From Maritalea porphyrae (GTDB lineage Bacteria > Pseudomonadota > Alphaproteobacteria > Rhizobiales > Devosiaceae), in NCBI RefSeq assembly GCF_027213965.1, contig NZ_JAPWGX010000004.1:248001-312000 (forward strand): DNA of 64,000 nucleotides, in the 5' to 3' direction. Below are positions 54,974 through 64,000 of the stretch, piece by piece. Each line of letters begins with the position of its first letter. Positions within the stretch are counted from its first letter, which is position 1. The position numbers were made by a program, and so were the translations under genes. Below the pieces are notes generated by a model. It did not search any database, was not told the origin of the DNA, and saw only the letters and a list, made by a program, of their open reading frames with translations.

Positions 54974-55932
54974 ATCCAACTGATTGACTTGCCGTGTGGA
55001 TGTGTCCACGCGGTTGGGATGGTGTTGATGCTCAACAAGAAATCTTTTGCATCAGCAGTTTTTCTTTCCGGTGCATCAATGCAGCTAAAGATGCGCGCTG
55101 CCTCGTTGCTGATCCAGTAATCTGATAGTTGTTGGGCAGATGCGGCGAAGTTCTCACGGTCTTCTTGTTCAGCAACATAGCTCAAGACCGCTGTGTGGAA
55201 AATGATCAGGGTTGCGTCTTTTGGCGCTTGGTTGGCCAGCTCGGTTAGGTCTGTCAGCAAATTGCCTTTTACGACGTGTGGCGAATGTCGATTTGCGGTT
55301 TGAATGGCCAGTTCAAGGTTTTTCGCGCGCTCCTTATGTTCTGGCCAAATAAGTGTTTTAAGCCAGGCAACGTCATCGTCATTTTTCAGATCTAAAGGAT
55401 TGAGATCAAGGCCGCGACGCCAGACGATATTTGGAAGTCGGGTGGGGATTGGTGTGTTGGCGGACGCCTCGCAAACGAATTGGGGCGTTGTTGATTTATC
55501 GCAGTCTGAAGGGGCTATTGAGGTCTGTGCGTAGGCGTAGGCATATTTATCTGGCAGAAGGCAAAGTCCAGCGGATGCGCCGACTTCAATCAGCGCGATT
55601 GGCCCCTTTATTCTGGCAAGAAGGGGCAATAAAACAGCGCATCGCGCAGGTTCATTTGTTTGCGTAGAGCGCCTCAACATTGTTTGGCGAACCGCGTCTT
55701 CGTTCTCAAATAAAGCCCGCTCAAACTCATCTGCGTTTGTCTGTAGTCCGGCAACATGTCGAACTGCGGCGAACAGCAGGTTTGGCTGCCGTTTCTCTTC
55801 TGGCAGTGCCGCAAGGAATGTTAGCAGCTGGTGGCTTTTGGCAACATGCCGTGCCAGTGTTTCGTAGAGTGGAGAGGAGCCTTGCGCTTCAATATCTGCG
55901 AAGCGTTGGTATCGTTGTGCGAGTAAATGCAT
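54970..55932 (-). CDS. DUF2332 family protein
   Basis: 320-residue cytoplasmic protein. The segments SPLYETLARHVAKSHQLLTFLAALP, IALIEVGASAGLCLLPDKY and FHTAVLSYV match the DUF2332 family. The IEVGASAGL region resembles a methyltransferase-type nucleotide-binding loop, but activity is unknown. Single gene, convergent with the APH-like kinase. Confidence 0.83.
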   Translation of the reverse strand: MHLLAQRYQRFADIEAQGSSPLYETLARHVAKSHQLLTFLAALPEEKRQPNLLFAAVRHVAGLQTNADEFERALFENEDAVRQTMLRRSTQTNEPARCAVLLPLLARIKGPIALIEVGASAGLCLLPDKYAYAYAQTSIAPSDCDKSTTPQFVCEASANTPIPTRLPNIVWRRGLDLNPLDLKNDDDVAWLKTLIWPEHKERAKNLELAIQTANRHSPHVVKGNLLTDLTELANQAPKDATLIIFHTAVLSYVAEQEDRENFAASAQQLSDYWISNEAARIFSCIDAPERKTADAKDFLLSINTIPTAWTHPHGKSISWI

Positions 55933-56053
55933 AAAGTTTTTTCGAATAAATCTACGTGAACAATGGGACAGAAGTGGCGGATTAGTACTTGCGACTTTAG
56001 TCTAATATTGAATAGATGGCGTCAAATTATTCTATGTCCGAGGAAATTGTTGA

Positions 56054-56974
56054 ATGATCGTTTGTTGTGGTGAAGCGCTGATTGATATGTTGCCGCGTGA
56101 AATTGCGGGTGAAGGCATGGGGTATCTGCCAGTTTCTGGTGGTGCGGTTTTCAACACAGCGATCACGCTAGGACGTTTGGGGGAGAAGGTTGGATTTTTC
56201 ACCGGCCTTTCAACCGACCTATTTGGCCAGCAAATTGACGACAGTTTGGCTCAATCCAATGTCGATGCCAGTTTTTGTAAACGACACGATTTGCCCACCA
56301 CTTTGGCATTTGTGAAGTTGACAGATGGTCACGCGGAATATGCGTTTTACGATGAGAACAGTGCGGGTCGGATGATCACTCAAACAGATTTGCCCGTGCT
56401 TAGCGATGACGTGACTGCCCTGCATTTCGGCGCTATCAGCCTTATTCCAGATCCATGTGGATCAACTTATGAAGCTTTGATGGTGCAAGAGGCTGCGCAT
56501 CGTGTGATTTCGTTTGATCCAAACATTCGCCCGACTTTTATCAAGGATGAGCCAACCTATCGGGCGCGGATGGAGCGGATGCTGAAGCTTGCCGATATCA
56601 TCAAAGTGTCGGATGAAGATTTGGCTTGGCTGATGCCTGGTGTTGGCTTTGCAGATGCAGCCAGATCCTTCATCGAGACTGGTGCGTCGATCGTTTTGAT
56701 GACCAAGGGTGGTGAAGGCGTGGACGCTGTGACCAATGAAGGGCAGATATCGGTTCCCGCAACAAAGGCCGAAGTTGTGGATACGGTGGGCGCGGGCGAT
56801 AGTTTCAATGGTGGGTTTTTGACGGGACTTAATCGGCAAGGACTATTGAATAAAGAAAAACTTGCTCGCATTCAAAACGACCAACTTGAAACCGCGTTGC
56901 GCTTGGCGGCAGACGTTTCTGCAATTACGGTTTCACGGGCTGGGGCGAACCCGCCTTGGGCGTCTGAATTGTAG
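56054..56974 (+). CDS. PfkB-family fructokinase-like sugar kinase
   Basis: Sugar kinase of 306 residues. The start ICCGEALIDMLP, substrate-side GGAVFNTAITLGRLG and the C-terminal active-site motif DTVGAGDSFNGGFLTGL (anion hole and catalytic Asp) are standard. Fructose is the most likely substrate from these motifs, but not certain. It stands alone; the 144 bases after it hold no gene. Confidence 0.9.
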   Translation: MIVCCGEALIDMLPREIAGEGMGYLPVSGGAVFNTAITLGRLGEKVGFFTGLSTDLFGQQIDDSLAQSNVDASFCKRHDLPTTLAFVKLTDGHAEYAFYDENSAGRMITQTDLPVLSDDVTALHFGAISLIPDPCGSTYEALMVQEAAHRVISFDPNIRPTFIKDEPTYRARMERMLKLADIIKVSDEDLAWLMPGVGFADAARSFIETGASIVLMTKGGEGVDAVTNEGQISVPATKAEVVDTVGAGDSFNGGFLTGLNRQGLLNKEKLARIQNDQLETALRLAADVSAITVSRAGANPPWASEL

Positions 56975-57118
56975 TTCTTGTTTCAGTTAATTTGAATTGG
57001 TCACAATAGTGCCGCATTTGAGCGGTTGTTGGCGCCTCTTGAATTCTAAAGGTTGAATTTGAGTTCCCTTTGACCAGAATGAGCTGAGTTTGGCGGTACT
57101 TTCCGCCCCAAAATCCCC

Positions 57119-57541
57119 ATGAAAAAATTCTTTGCGATTATCTTATGCGCGACCGCGCTTGCGGTCAGCAGCACTGCCCTTGTGACGCCTGCAAACGCCA
57201 AAAACTTGATTAAACTGATGGAAAAGGACCTTGGGGGGCGCCGCCCAAAAGGTTGTCCCAACAAATGGTGTGCCTGCTATATGGATAAGATTTTGGCCAA
57301 GGCCGGTTTTGATACGCGGGGGTCTTATCGTGCGCGAGATTTTGCGAAATACGGCAAGAAGGCCAATCCTGTTCAGGTCGGCTCCATCATGGTGCTGCCA
57401 AACCATGTGGGAGTCGTCATGGGAAAATGCGACGATGGTCGCGTCAAAATCATCTCGGGGAACTATTCAAAAAAGGTCGCTGTTGGATGCTATAGCGCCA
57501 AAAAAGCAATTGCTTGGCGTCTGCCGGTGAAGGGCAACTAG
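57119..57541 (+). CDS. Small exported CHAP/NlpC-like protein (TIGR02594-like)
   Basis: 140 residues with a signal peptide (KKFFAIILCATALAVSS...ANA). The mature part has the pattern of cysteine peptidases of the CHAP/NlpC type: CPNKWCACYMDKILAKAGF (likely catalytic Cys in WCACY), VGSIMVLPNHVGVVMG (likely His) and IISGNYSKKV. A role in peptidoglycan turnover is plausible but unproven. Its stop overlaps the convergent glycosyltransferase by four bases. Confidence 0.78.
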   Translation: MKKFFAIILCATALAVSSTALVTPANAKNLIKLMEKDLGGRRPKGCPNKWCACYMDKILAKAGFDTRGSYRARDFAKYGKKANPVQVGSIMVLPNHVGVVMGKCDDGRVKIISGNYSKKVAVGCYSAKKAIAWRLPVKGN

Positions 57542-59022
57542 CCTTTAAATCCTAATGCTAAATAGAAATGGCGTTTTTCAACTAAATAGCCGCTCCTTTT
57601 GATTTCAAGCACATCGATTTGCTCTACGCTGTTGAAACGCTGTTCGAGCTCTATGGGTAGTGCATTTGCATGATCGGTCACCACTAACGCGTTCTGCCCA
57701 ATGTGCTCGGCTGGTTCAAACCAGAATTGATATTGTGAACGTTGTGGCCCCAAGTCGGTAACATCTGCGTCTTGCATGGCAAACCCAAGCGGTGCTGAAA
57801 TAGTATAGTGTGTGCCCGCGACGAAATCGACATTAAACTCGTCCCTAAGTTGTTCGGTTTTTTGTGCCGTTTCGTCCCAGCCGAATGCTCGGGCAGAAAA
57901 ATAGTCTGCGGAGCTGAAATAGGTGCGCAAAGGTAGAATTGAGAAATTGTATGCGATAAGCCCGGCCACGATGATGCCGAACAGCATATGCGCCAACAAG
58001 AGCCAATTTGCGCGAAAAAATAGTCCAAGAAATGGCAATATGCCCACATAGGCCACCAAGTTCCAATGGAACATGATGTCGGTTGTGAAAGAAAGTCCCA
58101 AAAACACCAGGGTCGACGCCCAAAAGATTGCGCGGCCAAGCGGCAAATGGTTGTTGTTGCGCTCACTTGATTTGAACAGTGTTTTGATGAGCGGCCAAAT
58201 TAGGAATGGTGACAAAAAGGCAATCATGCCTCCAGCAAACCCTTTCACGCCATCCAAATTATTGTCCGTGGGCAAGCCGGCATGCCGGTCTTGTAGGATA
58301 AAGGTGACTGAGGAAGCCTTAGTTGAAATGTTCCAATAGATCTCCGGGGAAAGCACAAGCAGAAAAAGCGCGAACGCGGCGTAACTCTGCCAGTGTTTGA
58401 AAATGGCGCGGGTTTGTTGATTGTAGAGCGCGAAGGCAAACACGCCCACCCCAAGTAGCACGGCGTTATATTTGGCAAGAGTTGCAAAACCCAAGAATAT
58501 GCATGCAAGATAGAGGGGCGACCAACGCCGAAATGTTTCAGGAGTATTGAAGAACTTTATGAAAAAATAAAGGCTAAGCAACAGGCACAAGATCAACAAG
58601 TGATCGGGGAGCGCGAGCATGCTCATGGTGAGAAAAATGGGTGTACTCAGAAATAAAATAGCGGTGACTATAAAATCGGATTTGGGCTGGTCGCTAATCA
58701 GTTTGGTGATCAACCACAGGACCCACAGATCCGCAAAAAATGTAAGCACCGGGACAATGCGCAGCCCAAATATATTCCAGCCAAACAGTTTTGATGAAAG
58801 CCACAAAGACCAAGCATTTAGTGGGGGGTGATCGTAGTAAGAGATCGCTGGGTGCTGCGACCACATCCAATAATAGGCTTCGTCCGGCAAAATGGTGCCG
58901 CTGGTCCAAAACCACATCCGCAGCGAAACAAGTATGGCAATGCCAATGCCCGCAGCTATCCAAAAGGGGCTTTTTAGCAGCAAGACATTTGAATTTTGCT
59001 TCACATGTCTTGCTGTGTTCAT
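57538..59022 (-). CDS. ArnT/PMT-like membrane glycosyltransferase
   Basis: Integral membrane protein of 494 residues, about ten hydrophobic segments. It begins with a GT39/83-type signature (LPDEAYYWMWSQHPAISYYDHPPLNAWSLW), with the catalytic acidic residues in DEAYY. It would transfer a sugar from a polyprenyl phosphate to lipid or protein in the periplasm. No lipid-A or capsule genes are near, so the acceptor is unknown. It lies 10 bases downstream of psuG and may be co-transcribed. Confidence 0.85.
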   Translation of the reverse strand: MNTARHVKQNSNVLLLKSPFWIAAGIGIAILVSLRMWFWTSGTILPDEAYYWMWSQHPAISYYDHPPLNAWSLWLSSKLFGWNIFGLRIVPVLTFFADLWVLWLITKLISDQPKSDFIVTAILFLSTPIFLTMSMLALPDHLLILCLLLSLYFFIKFFNTPETFRRWSPLYLACIFLGFATLAKYNAVLLGVGVFAFALYNQQTRAIFKHWQSYAAFALFLLVLSPEIYWNISTKASSVTFILQDRHAGLPTDNNLDGVKGFAGGMIAFLSPFLIWPLIKTLFKSSERNNNHLPLGRAIFWASTLVFLGLSFTTDIMFHWNLVAYVGILPFLGLFFRANWLLLAHMLFGIIVAGLIAYNFSILPLRTYFSSADYFSARAFGWDETAQKTEQLRDEFNVDFVAGTHYTISAPLGFAMQDADVTDLGPQRSQYQFWFEPAEHIGQNALVVTDHANALPIELEQRFNSVEQIDVLEIKRSGYLVEKRHFYLALGFKG

Positions 59023-59032
59023 CCGTTTGCCT

Positions 59033-59941
59033 TTATTGGGTTGCCCGTACGGCGATTTCGCCAGCCGTTTTTGCGTTGTTAATCAATAGCGCAATGTTTG
59101 CATTTAGTGAACGGCCATTGGTAAGTTCAACAACTTTTCCCAAAACATAGGGCGTAACCGCGGCACCATGGACGCCGTCCGCATCGGCCGCTTTGATGGC
59201 CGTATCGATGACTTTTTCCATTTCATCATTTGTGAGCGCTGCGTCTTCTGGAACCGGCACGGTGAAGAGCATGCCATTGTTGCCCAACAATTTGCGCCAA
59301 GCCGTTAGAATGCTTGCCGCTTCATCAACATTTGCCACAGAATGGGGAACAGCAATTGAACTATCGCGCGTGTAAAAGGCCGGTAGATTTTTGCACCCAA
59401 AGCCAATAACTGGCACGCCTTGTGTTTCCAAAACCTCCATGGTGAGGGGAAGGTCCAAGATTGATTTTGCGCCAGCGCAAACCACGGTGACCGGCGTTTT
59501 GCCTAATTCTAACAAGTCCGCTGAAACATCAAAAGGGTGACCACGGTGCACGCCGCCAATGCCACCCGTTGCAAAGACATCGATTGATGCCGCCGCAGCC
59601 AAAATCATGGTGCCCGCAACGGTCAATGAACCACTTTTGCCCAAGCCAATAAGCGCTGGGAAATCGCGTCTCGAGCATTTGGCAATCGAGCCGCGTGGTG
59701 ATTTGGCAAAGGCGCGCAATTGTTCTTCGCTCATGCCAATCACAGGTTGACCGTCCACAATGCCCAAACTAGCTGGGCAAGCACCTGCGTCACGCACGGC
59801 CTGTTCCATGGCCAGTGCTGTGTCTATGTTGTGCGGATAGTCCATGCCGTGGGTTACAACGGTGGTCTCCAGCGCCACAATTGGTTGGCCAGACATTTTG
59901 GCCTTGAGTACATGCGCACCAAACTGCAAGTCAAAATTCAT
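59033..59941 (-). CDS. psuG: Pseudouridine-5'-phosphate glycosidase
   Basis: Splits pseudouridine 5'-phosphate into uracil and ribose 5-phosphate; 302 residues. Typical segments: PIVALETTVVTHGMDYPHN, GGIGGVHRG, VVCAGAKSILDLPLTMEVLETQGVPVIGF and FYTRDSSI. It is one base downstream of an HTH-PfkB kinase, which supplies its substrate, so the pair recycles pseudouridine from RNA. Confidence 0.94.
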   Translation of the reverse strand: MNFDLQFGAHVLKAKMSGQPIVALETTVVTHGMDYPHNIDTALAMEQAVRDAGACPASLGIVDGQPVIGMSEEQLRAFAKSPRGSIAKCSRRDFPALIGLGKSGSLTVAGTMILAAAASIDVFATGGIGGVHRGHPFDVSADLLELGKTPVTVVCAGAKSILDLPLTMEVLETQGVPVIGFGCKNLPAFYTRDSSIAVPHSVANVDEAASILTAWRKLLGNNGMLFTVPVPEDAALTNDEMEKVIDTAIKAADADGVHGAAVTPYVLGKVVELTNGRSLNANIALLINNAKTAGEIAVRATQ

Positions 59942-59942
59942 T

Positions 59943-61040
59943 TTATGTCCTTTGGATCTCTATCATTTGTGCGTTCTGAGCGACAACTTGTGCGGTTAGG
60001 TCTGGGCTGTTGCGCATTTCGCTTTGTACCGTTAGGCCTGCCGCGACAACGCCAGCTTTTGTGGCTTCAATTGGGTCTTTTTCGCCCAGTATCGCGTGCA
60101 TAAATCCGGCCACAAACGCATCGCCAGCGCCTGAAACGTCTACAATATCGGTTTTTGGGATTTGCACCATGGTGATGCCGCTTTCACAAAGACACGTCAC
60201 CGGTCTTGCGCCGTCGGTAATCACCACGTTCTTTGCCCCGCGCAAGTGCAATTGCTGCGCCAACGCTTGGGGGGACAAATCACCGTGCACTGATTGGGCC
60301 TCATCAAGATTGCAGAACAAAAACTCTACGCCCTTGAGGTTGTGGGGTAAGCGCCTGAACTTTGGAATTGAAACAGCGTCAATGGCCAACAAAATGTCAT
60401 TGTGTAAACATCTTTTGATCAGGACTGACAACAAGCTATCAGAACAATTGGTGTCGGCGAACACCAGGCGCGATGAGACAATATGTTGCCAATCTCTATC
60501 GATCACCTGCGCATCCAAATGATCAATTATGCCCATGTCTGCAACGCCTAAATAAAGTTCACCATCTGGCTGCATTATGGCGGTGTAGGTGCCCGTTACC
60601 CCGGTGCTTTTTCGTTCAACTAGGCTTGTGTCAACGCCAATGGCGGATGTTGCTTCAATTACGGATCGCCCCGCATCATCGTTGCCAACCACGGAGATCA
60701 GTTTGACGATTTCACCAAGTTGGGCAAGATTTTCGGCTACATTTCTGGCCACGCCGCCGCGCGTTTCCGAACTTGTGCCGGGCTGCGATGTATGAGGTAT
60801 GCCGTATTCATCCAAGCGCAAAATGCGATCTAGAACTGCGCCACCAATACAGGTGACGGCAGGGCTTTCCGCAAACACATAAGCGCGGCCCAAAATGAGC
60901 CCCTTCGATTGTAGTCGATCTACGTAGTTTGCAACGCTCGCCCGGGAAATCCCCAACGCTTCGCCAAGCTCTTTTTGGGTCGCAAAGGGTTGCGATTTGA
61001 TCTGCGCGAGCAGTCGAGTTTCAAGATTGGTGAGGGACAT
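59943..61040 (-). CDS. psuK: PfkB-family kinase with N-terminal HTH, presumed pseudouridine kinase
   Basis: 365 residues. The first 60 form a winged HTH (LLAQIKSQPFATQKELGEALGISRASVANYVDRLQSKGLI), then a PfkB sugar/nucleoside kinase begins (CIGGAVLDRIL, GGVARNVAENLAQLG) and ends with IVDVSGAGDAFVAGFMHAIL. E. coli YeiI has the same HTH-kinase layout. Adjacent to psuG, it is likely the pseudouridine kinase and may also bind DNA to regulate the pair. ATG at 61040 is chosen; the upstream reading (to 61091) is unconserved-looking. Confidence 0.88.
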   Translation of the reverse strand: MSLTNLETRLLAQIKSQPFATQKELGEALGISRASVANYVDRLQSKGLILGRAYVFAESPAVTCIGGAVLDRILRLDEYGIPHTSQPGTSSETRGGVARNVAENLAQLGEIVKLISVVGNDDAGRSVIEATSAIGVDTSLVERKSTGVTGTYTAIMQPDGELYLGVADMGIIDHLDAQVIDRDWQHIVSSRLVFADTNCSDSLLSVLIKRCLHNDILLAIDAVSIPKFRRLPHNLKGVEFLFCNLDEAQSVHGDLSPQALAQQLHLRGAKNVVITDGARPVTCLCESGITMVQIPKTDIVDVSGAGDAFVAGFMHAILGEKDPIEATKAGVVAAGLTVQSEMRNSPDLTAQVVAQNAQMIEIQRT

Positions 61041-61095
61041 ATATTGCACATGCTGGTTGGCCTGACAAATGCAATAACTTGAATTGTCCAAATGG

Positions 61096-61941
61096 TCAAT
61101 CTATTTCGACTGGCGTATCGCTCAGGCTACCCCATTCGGCCCAAGACCCGTCGTAAAGTCGGGCGTCAGTTTTGCCGATTAATTCAAGAGCGAGCAAAAT
61201 AATTGCTGCGGTGACCCCTGAACCGCATGTTGCAATGGTTGGTGCGCTTAGGTCGAGACCTTGATTTGAGAATAGGACACTCAACTCTTCGTTTGATTTA
61301 AACGTACCGTCATCGTTCAAAAGGGTGGAAAAGGGCACATTGGTTGCGCCTGGCATGTGGCCAGAGCGGGTGCCAGCTCTTGGTTCAGCTTCTTGGCCAA
61401 AAAAGCGCCCTGCGCCTCGGGCGTCAAGGATTTGACTTTCGCCAGCCTTAACAAATTCGCGCATTTGGGGGAGGGGGACAGTTTGATCTTTGTTGAGCTG
61501 TGCCACAAACTCAACTCGGTTTGGTGATGGTTTCTTGTCGGTCACGGCAAATCCGGCGCTTTTCCAGGCTGGCAGTCCACCGTCTAGAACCCGCACATTT
61601 TGTGCACCATATGATTTTAACATCCACCACACCCGGGCAGCGGAAAACATTCCGGCCGCGTCATAGACCACGATTTCGTCGCTGTTTGAAATGCCCATGG
61701 CACCGACGCAATTGGCGAAATGCTCGTTTGTGGGTAGGGTATGTGGCAATCCCGACGAGCGGTCCGCAATTTCATCTATGTCAAAGAAATGGGCACCTTC
61801 AATGTGCCCGCTTGTATATTCAAAAAATGGATCCCGATTGGCGTTGGGCAAATGCCAGCTTCCATCGACAATCGCAAGGTTTGGATCGTTCAGTTTGGCA
61901 TGAAGTTCGTTTGCACGGATCAAAATTGGGCGATTAGACAT
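61096..61941 (-). CDS. sseA: 3-Mercaptopyruvate/thiosulfate sulfurtransferase
   Basis: Two-rhodanese-domain enzyme of 281 residues transferring sulfur from 3-mercaptopyruvate. The inactive N-terminal rhodanese domain has DAAGMFSAARVWWML, and the catalytic Cys239 lies in the loop CGSGVTA, the form typical of mercaptopyruvate sulfurtransferases. DARGAGRFFGQ and GHMPGATNVPF are conserved. Starts alone, 86 bases from the divergent ABC-F gene. Confidence 0.92.
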   Translation of the reverse strand: MSNRPILIRANELHAKLNDPNLAIVDGSWHLPNANRDPFFEYTSGHIEGAHFFDIDEIADRSSGLPHTLPTNEHFANCVGAMGISNSDEIVVYDAAGMFSAARVWWMLKSYGAQNVRVLDGGLPAWKSAGFAVTDKKPSPNRVEFVAQLNKDQTVPLPQMREFVKAGESQILDARGAGRFFGQEAEPRAGTRSGHMPGATNVPFSTLLNDDGTFKSNEELSVLFSNQGLDLSAPTIATCGSGVTAAIILLALELIGKTDARLYDGSWAEWGSLSDTPVEID

Positions 61942-62027
61942 TTCCTGACACCATCTAATTGATTGACCTTTTGCGTTACAATGCTAAAGCCAAGCTCAAA
62001 TCTAATCCAGTCCAAAGATGAGACCCG

Positions 62028-63836
62028 ATGGCCGCTGCGCTTTTAAGCTTAAAAGATGTTCACTTAACCTTTGGCGGTACACCGCTTTTGGAGGGCGCAG
62101 AACTGTTTGTTGGGCCCGGAGAGCGCATTGCGCTGGTGGGTCGAAACGGTTCGGGTAAGTCAACACTGCTAAAAATCGCTTCTGGCGATGTGGAAGCAGA
62201 TAAGGTTGAGCGTTTTGTGCAACCAGGGGTTACTGTGCGGTATTTGCCGCAGGAACCAGACCTGTCTGCATATAAGACGGTGTTGGAGTATGTTGAAGCC
62301 GGGTTGGCTCCAGGCGACGAGGATTATCGGGCGATCTATTTACTTGATCAGCTCGGTGTTGCGCATGACGCGGACCCAGCGTCTTTATCGGGTGGTGAAG
62401 CGCGTCGTGCGGCACTGGCCCGCACTTTGGCGCCTGAGCCTGACGTATTATTGCTTGATGAGCCTACCAACCATTTGGATTTGCCCGCTATTGAGTGGTT
62501 GCAAGCTGAACTGTCTTCGATGAAATCTGCAATGCTGATTATTTCGCACGATAGGCGGTTTTTGTCGGATTTGACGCGCTCAACCATTTGGCTTGATCGT
62601 GGGGTAACCCGACAAACCAGCAGAGGCTTTGCACATTTTGAAGAGTGGCGCGATGAGATATTGGCGCTTGAAGAATTAGAACAACATAAGCTAGATCGCC
62701 AGATCGTGCGTGAAGAGCATTGGGTGCGCTATGGCGTGACCGCAAGGCGCAAACGCAATGTGCGGCGAATGTCAGAGTTGGCCGATTTGCGCCAAAAACG
62801 GGATGATCACCGTGGGCCAACCGGCAGCGTAAAGCTGAGCGTTTCGGATGGTCGTCAATCCGGCGCTATTGTTGCTGACATTGAAGAGGTCTCAAAGGCT
62901 TTTGGCGACAAGCAGATTGTCAGCAAGTTTTCGACCCGGATCATGCGTGGGGATCGCATTGGTATTGTTGGACCAAACGGCGCGGGCAAAACCACGCTGA
63001 TCAAAATGATCATTGGCGAACTGGCGCCAGATAGCGGCAAAGTAAAGCTTGGGACAAAGCTTGAAGTTGCAACGCTTGACCAAAAACGCGCGCAATTGGA
63101 CCCAATGACCACGCTTAAGGATGCGCTGACCGGCGGTGGTGGCGACAATGTTGTCATCAACGGGCAAGCCCGCCATGTGGTTGGTTACATGAAGGATTTT
63201 TTGTTTCTACCTGAGCAGGCCAACACAGCTGTTGGAAAACTCTCTGGGGGGGAACGTGCGCGGGTGATGATTGCGCGTTCGATGTCTTTGCCTTCAAACT
63301 TTTTGATTTTAGATGAGCCGACCAACGATCTTGATCTTGAAACGCTTGATTTGTTGCAAGAAATGATTGCTGACTATGACGGTACGGTGCTGGTGGTTAG
63401 CCATGACCGTGAGTTTTTGGATCGTGTTGTAACTTCTACCATTATTGCAGACGGTGATGGGGTTTGGACCGAATATCCGGGCGGCTATTCGGATATGGTG
63501 CGGATGCGTGGTTATGGCGTGACCAAACCTAAAGGTGGGGTAAAAACGGTCAAGCCGAAGGCCCAAAAAACAACATCAGCTGCAAAGCCGAGTGCGAAAA
63601 AACTCTCGTTTAAACACAAGCATGCGCTTGATACGCTGCCAGGCGAAATAGAAAAACTTGAAGCTGAAATTGTTAAATTACAGGCTGAGTTGGCCGATCC
63701 AAACCTATATGCCCAAAATGCTGAGAAGTTTCAAAAGTTGAGCGACCAATTGTCTCAGATACAGCGAAAGTTGGACGAAAAAGAAGAGCAGTGGCTTGAA
63801 ATTGAACTGCTCAAAGAAGAAATAGAAAACAGCTGA
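62028..63836 (+). CDS. uup: ABC-F family ATPase (Uup-like)
   Basis: Soluble tandem ABC ATPase of 602 residues, without membrane segments. Domain 1: GRNGSGKST, LSGGEARRAALARTL, LLLDEPTNHLD. Domain 2: GPNGAGKTT, LSGGERARVMIARSM, LILDEPTNDLD. A linker with charged helices joins them, and the C-terminus is a basic stretch plus a coiled coil (about 530-600), as in Uup. Proteins of this type act on ribosomes or recombination intermediates. Confidence 0.93.
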   Translation: MAAALLSLKDVHLTFGGTPLLEGAELFVGPGERIALVGRNGSGKSTLLKIASGDVEADKVERFVQPGVTVRYLPQEPDLSAYKTVLEYVEAGLAPGDEDYRAIYLLDQLGVAHDADPASLSGGEARRAALARTLAPEPDVLLLDEPTNHLDLPAIEWLQAELSSMKSAMLIISHDRRFLSDLTRSTIWLDRGVTRQTSRGFAHFEEWRDEILALEELEQHKLDRQIVREEHWVRYGVTARRKRNVRRMSELADLRQKRDDHRGPTGSVKLSVSDGRQSGAIVADIEEVSKAFGDKQIVSKFSTRIMRGDRIGIVGPNGAGKTTLIKMIIGELAPDSGKVKLGTKLEVATLDQKRAQLDPMTTLKDALTGGGGDNVVINGQARHVVGYMKDFLFLPEQANTAVGKLSGGERARVMIARSMSLPSNFLILDEPTNDLDLETLDLLQEMIADYDGTVLVVSHDREFLDRVVTSTIIADGDGVWTEYPGGYSDMVRMRGYGVTKPKGGVKTVKPKAQKTTSAAKPSAKKLSFKHKHALDTLPGEIEKLEAEIVKLQAELADPNLYAQNAEKFQKLSDQLSQIQRKLDEKEEQWLEIELLKEEIENS

Positions 63837-63966
63837 AATGCTGATTCACTGAGTTTTAGAAAATGAGACGCTCCGTTCACGTCGCGTGCAGGGGGGCAAT
63901 CTACTCGAAATATTTAAGGTCAGGGCTTATCCTTTATTTAGGTTGGCCCATTTTTTTGAGGTGCAC

Positions 63967-64000
63967 ATGTCCAAGTACCATACTCGACAGGTGGTTATCG
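63967..64000 (+). CDS. Possible start of a next gene, cut by window end
   Basis: An ATG at 63967 with TTGAGG about seven bases upstream opens an uninterrupted reading frame (MSKYHTRQVVI) to the window end. Only 11 codons are visible, so this is a guess. The preceding 130 bases (63837-63966) show no gene or clear terminator. Confidence 0.25.
   Translation, partial: MSKYHTRQVVI

Noticed and set aside
1-64000. Search by eye for tRNA/rRNA, CRISPR arrays, insertion sequences and phage genes
   Set aside because: No cloverleaf, regularly spaced repeats, transposase, integrase or terminal inverted repeats seen; a tool-based scan could still find short RNAs.

Overview
The window looks like chromosomal DNA of an alphaproteobacterium, most likely of the Hyphomicrobiales/Rhodobacterales type. 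This is inferred from protein style and gene content (AglA-type alpha-glucosidase, NarR-type regulator, RpoE/ChrR pair, CueR circuit); no rRNA or other phylogenetic marker is present. Base composition is moderate and even by eye. I see no insertion sequence, phage, CRISPR array, tRNA or rRNA.

Layout. (1) 1-7402: maltose/alpha-glucoside uptake. A LacI-type repressor and malK (partial, cut by the window edge) run leftward; an alpha-glucosidase and malE-malF-malG run rightward. Two TGAAAGCGCTTTCA-like operators lie between them. (2) 7450-12922: a Tat-exported flavin amine oxidase, a secreted CAP/RTX/DUF4214 protein, a bactofilin-like membrane protein and a YczE-like membrane protein. (3) 12955-21987: a complete peptide-type ABC importer (leftward) divergent from a large hybrid histidine kinase. 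(4) 22051-25042: a copper-efflux operon with a clear CueR promoter, a P1B ATPase, an overlooked 41-residue Cys-containing protein and cueR. (5) 25028-30058: FAD oxidase plus threonine aldolase, an AbrB-type membrane protein, a P1-family peptidase and an ArsC/Spx-like protein. (6) 30146-34872: an ECF sigma factor with a ChrR-type zinc anti-sigma, then an SDR, a DUF1365 protein, an FAD protein and a DUF2177 protein, resembling the singlet-oxygen/photo-oxidative stress island of other proteobacteria. (7) 34983-38377: a second ECF sigma factor with a membrane-anchored VWA protein, then a pentapeptide-repeat protein. (8) 38383-40857: an MFS transporter and a sarcosine/N-methyltryptophan oxidase-like enzyme. 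(9) 40907-54215: nitrate respiration: narR, narK-narK-narGHJI-ppiC-moaA-mog, with two perfect FNR-type boxes between narR and the operon. (10) 54233-63836: mixed metabolism: an APH-fold kinase, DUF2332, fructokinase, a small secreted CHAP-like protein, an ArnT-like glycosyltransferase, psuG and an HTH-fused PfkB kinase, a mercaptopyruvate sulfurtransferase and a Uup-like ABC-F protein.

How the parts work together. The mal/agl block imports and hydrolyses alpha-glucosides under LacI-type control. The nar block gives anaerobic nitrate respiration together with its own chaperone, nitrate/nitrite transporters and molybdopterin steps. Most of the window is ordinary. The parts most worth a second look are the 41-residue copper-operon protein, the divergent 10-bp inverted repeat in the ChrR island, the ECF-VWA pair, the C-terminal domain of the hybrid kinase, and a lone FNR-like site upstream of the YczE-like gene.
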